A DNA stretch of 37,008 bases. Source: Nitrospirota bacterium (GTDB taxonomy: Bacteria; Nitrospirota; Thermodesulfovibrionia; UBA6902). The stretch's first letter is position 1. Every line of letters starts with the position of its first letter. Positions 35,711-37,008 of this stretch are shown here, piece after piece. The DNA lies in contig JACRHD010000060.1 of NCBI GenBank assembly GCA_016234115.1, positions 105,135 through 142,142 of the forward strand, in the 5' to 3' direction. A program made the position numbers and the translations under genes. The notes beneath the pieces were generated by a model. That model ran no database searches, had not been told where the DNA came from, and saw nothing but the letters and a program-made list of their open reading frames with translations.

Positions 35711-35796
35711 AGTGGGAAGTAAGAAGTAAGAAGTGGGAAGTAAAGAAAAGACATTTTACTTCCTACTTCTCACTTCCTACTTCTTACTTCTTATTT
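35711..35796. repeat. Period-7 palindromic repeat (GAAGTAA / TTACTTC)
   Basis: The left arm reads GAAGTAA, GAAGTAA, GAAGTGG, GAAGTAA. The right arm reads ACTTCCT, ACTTCTC, ACTTCCT, ACTTCTT, ACTTCTT. The arms form a long imperfect hairpin filling nearly the whole gap between dnaB and the MEMO1 gene, and leave the latter almost no room for a leader. Confidence 0.75.
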
Positions 35797-35799
35797 AAT

Positions 35800-36603
35800 A
35801 TGAAACGCAAGCCGGCGGTTGCAGGTAAATTCTATCCTTCATCTCCATCGAAACTTGCCGAACAGGTCGGGAGTTATATTCGGGAAAATGCCGCGAAAGA
35901 AAATGTGACAGGCGTTGTTTCTCCGCATGCCGGGCTTATTTATTCAGGGCAGGTCGCGGGCGCGGTCTTCTCGAAGATAATATTCCCCCACACCTTTATC
36001 CTCATCGGGCCGAACCACACGGGAATAGGAAGTCCTGTTTCGATTATGTCATCAGGGGAATGGCAGATGCCCACGGGCAGCTTGAGCATCGACGAAGGGC
36101 TTGCAAAGAAAATTGTTAAGCTCTCTCCCGTTATTCAGGAAGACCCCATGGCGCATGAGATGGAGCATTCACTTGAAGTGCAATTGCCGTTTATACTTTA
36201 TTATTCATCCGTGGTCAGGATCGTTCCAGTCCTCATGATGTACGATTCACTGGAGACCTGCAGGTCGGTCGGAGAAGCGATAGCCCGGGCCGTGGCCGAC
36301 TCGGAATACCCTGTCACGCTAATCGCCAGTTCAGACATGAGTCATTATGTGACGGATTCAGCGGCCCGTGCGATAGATAGAAAGGCAATCGACAGAGTGC
36401 TTGCCGTGGACCCGGAAGGGCTCTATGAAACCGTTGTGAAAGAAAGAATCAGCATGTGCGGCTTTATGCCCGTCACTGCCATGCTTTTTGCCGCCCGTAA
36501 ATTAGGCGCGCAAAAAGGCGAGCTTGTAAAGTATATGACTTCAGCCGAAGTAAGCGGCGATTATGATTATGTAGTCGGATATGCGGGGATGATAATAAAG
36601 TAG
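35800..36603 (+). CDS. amrB: AmmeMemoRadiSam system protein B (MEMO1 family)
   Basis: A 267-residue protein of the MEMO1 family, a dioxygenase-like fold related to LigB. Family motifs: AGKFYP at the N-terminus, PHAGLIYSG (42-50), LIGPNHTG and SSDMSHY, whose histidines form the metal site. In many bacteria it occurs with AMMECR1 and a radical SAM protein (AmmeMemoRadiSam). Those partners are not seen in the window, and none of the four radical SAM genes here has their architecture. The start follows the period-7 repeat with no clear Shine-Dalgarno. The stop codon begins another period-7 repeat. Confidence 0.9.
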   Translation: MKRKPAVAGKFYPSSPSKLAEQVGSYIRENAAKENVTGVVSPHAGLIYSGQVAGAVFSKIIFPHTFILIGPNHTGIGSPVSIMSSGEWQMPTGSLSIDEGLAKKIVKLSPVIQEDPMAHEMEHSLEVQLPFILYYSSVVRIVPVLMMYDSLETCRSVGEAIARAVADSEYPVTLIASSDMSHYVTDSAARAIDRKAIDRVLAVDPEGLYETVVKERISMCGFMPVTAMLFAARKLGAQKGELVKYMTSAEVSGDYDYVVGYAGMIIK

Positions 36604-36650
36604 GCAGCAAGCATCCTACTGCCTGCTGCCTACTATTCACTGTTCACTAT
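36601..36650. repeat. Period-7 palindromic repeat (TAGGCAG / CTGCCTA)
   Basis: TAGGCAGCAAGCA and TGCCTGCTGCCTA pair with one mismatch around TCCTAC, then TTCACTG, TTCACTA continue the period of seven. It begins at the TAG stop of the MEMO1 gene, as the element at 13171 does at its gene. Confidence 0.7.
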
Positions 36651-36661
36651 CTCCCATCTGT

Positions 36662-37008
36662 TTACGGTACCGGTGGAATACCACACGCCCCCTGGGCCAC
36701 ATCCGTAATCGAGCCGGGAGGGAGTCGAGTTGCCAGGGTATCATTTGCCCCTTCAAAGAACCGGAAGGCGCCGACGACCCCGGAGTTGTTGTCCACCCTG
36801 AAGGTGGAATTGGTAGTAGCGTTGACGTTGCCGGAAAGTTCCAGGCACACAGTTGCCGTACTGGCCACGGCGATTGCGGTACGAAAGTCGGTCGCCGCTC
36901 CGCTGAGAGATATCGCGTTGCCGGTTACGAAGGCGGTGACCGCCGCATTGCCTAAAGTGTCGATGCTGATTCCCTCATTGGCTGCGGAGTTGCTGATAGT
37001 GTTGCCCT
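36662..37008 (-). CDS. Beta-helix-like repeat protein, C-terminal end (partial, runs off the window)
   Basis: The frame is open from the right edge to TAA at 36662-36664, giving 114 residues without a start in the window. The composition is Asn/Ser/Thr/Gly/Ala-rich, with repeating patterns such as NTISNSAANEGISID, TGNAISLSG and LSGNVNATTNSTFRV, as in parallel beta-helix surface or secreted proteins. The last residues, ACGIPPVP, show no membrane helix or sorting motif. Probably a large exported repeat protein or adhesin; export route unknown. Confidence 0.7.
   Translation of the reverse strand, partial: GNTISNSAANEGISIDTLGNAAVTAFVTGNAISLSGAATDFRTAIAVASTATVCLELSGNVNATTNSTFRVDNNSGVVGAFRFFEGANDTLATRLPPGSITDVAQGACGIPPVP

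Overview
The window looks like a chromosomal segment of a free-living Gram-negative, probably anaerobic, bacterium. A Nitrospirota (Thermodesulfovibrionia-like) or deep Desulfobacterota-like lineage fits best. The reasons are the xerC-hslV-hslU block, several cobalamin-type radical SAM genes, a sigma54 two-component system, Cys-bearing PAS domains, the TIGR04282/TIGR04283 transferase pair, and intergenic repeats of the 'NPPQSPF..KGG' and 'ATCTGTG..' kinds that are common in such genomes. The taxonomic call is inference; no rRNA or tRNA gene was seen.

Layout. 1-1.5 kb: a radical SAM gene (+). 1.5-7.3 kb: a visibly AT-richer block of minus-strand membrane proteins (an acyltransferase-3, two GT-C type glycosyltransferases and a truncated third), likely surface-glycan genes. 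7.5-9.0 kb: transaldolase and a convergent helical protein of unknown function. 9.0-9.6 kb: repeat-rich intergenic DNA with the 3' remnant of a DUF559 gene and a structured element (copy A). 9.6-14.5 kb: a PAS-GAF histidine kinase (-), diverging from an apparent operon of a thioredoxin with a CGHC active site and two sugar-transferase-like proteins, then a DUF401 membrane protein. 14.5-18.1 kb: the second copy (B) of the structured element, an XRE regulator, xerC, hslV and hslU. 18.3-22.4 kb: a PAS histidine kinase overlapping a sigma54 response regulator, followed by a perfect palindrome, a textbook -24/-12 promoter and a small Cys-rich Asn-Gly-repeat protein. 22.4-30.5 kb: three more radical SAM genes, a phosphodiesterase of the alkaline phosphatase superfamily and a polyprenol-phosphate-type GT2. 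30.7-33.6 kb: an RRM RNA-binding protein, an unknown protein and a GGDEF-EAL protein. 33.7-36.6 kb: rplI, dnaB and a MEMO1-family gene. The right edge holds the 3' end of a beta-helix-like repeat protein (-).

The best candidate for an undescribed system is at 18290-22418. The sensor kinase has two Cys-cluster PAS domains, and its sigma54 partner has a further Cys-bearing PAS domain. Directly downstream lie a palindromic candidate enhancer site, a -24/-12 promoter and a five-cysteine microprotein, so the regulator, its site and its likely target sit together. The second candidate is a structured element of about 100 bp present twice (9387 and 14526), with an identical outer stem, a conserved loop block and an inner stem that differs in sequence but still pairs.

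Three genes are also followed directly by period-7 palindromic repeats, and two larger nested palindromes flank the radical SAM gene at 24274-25857.
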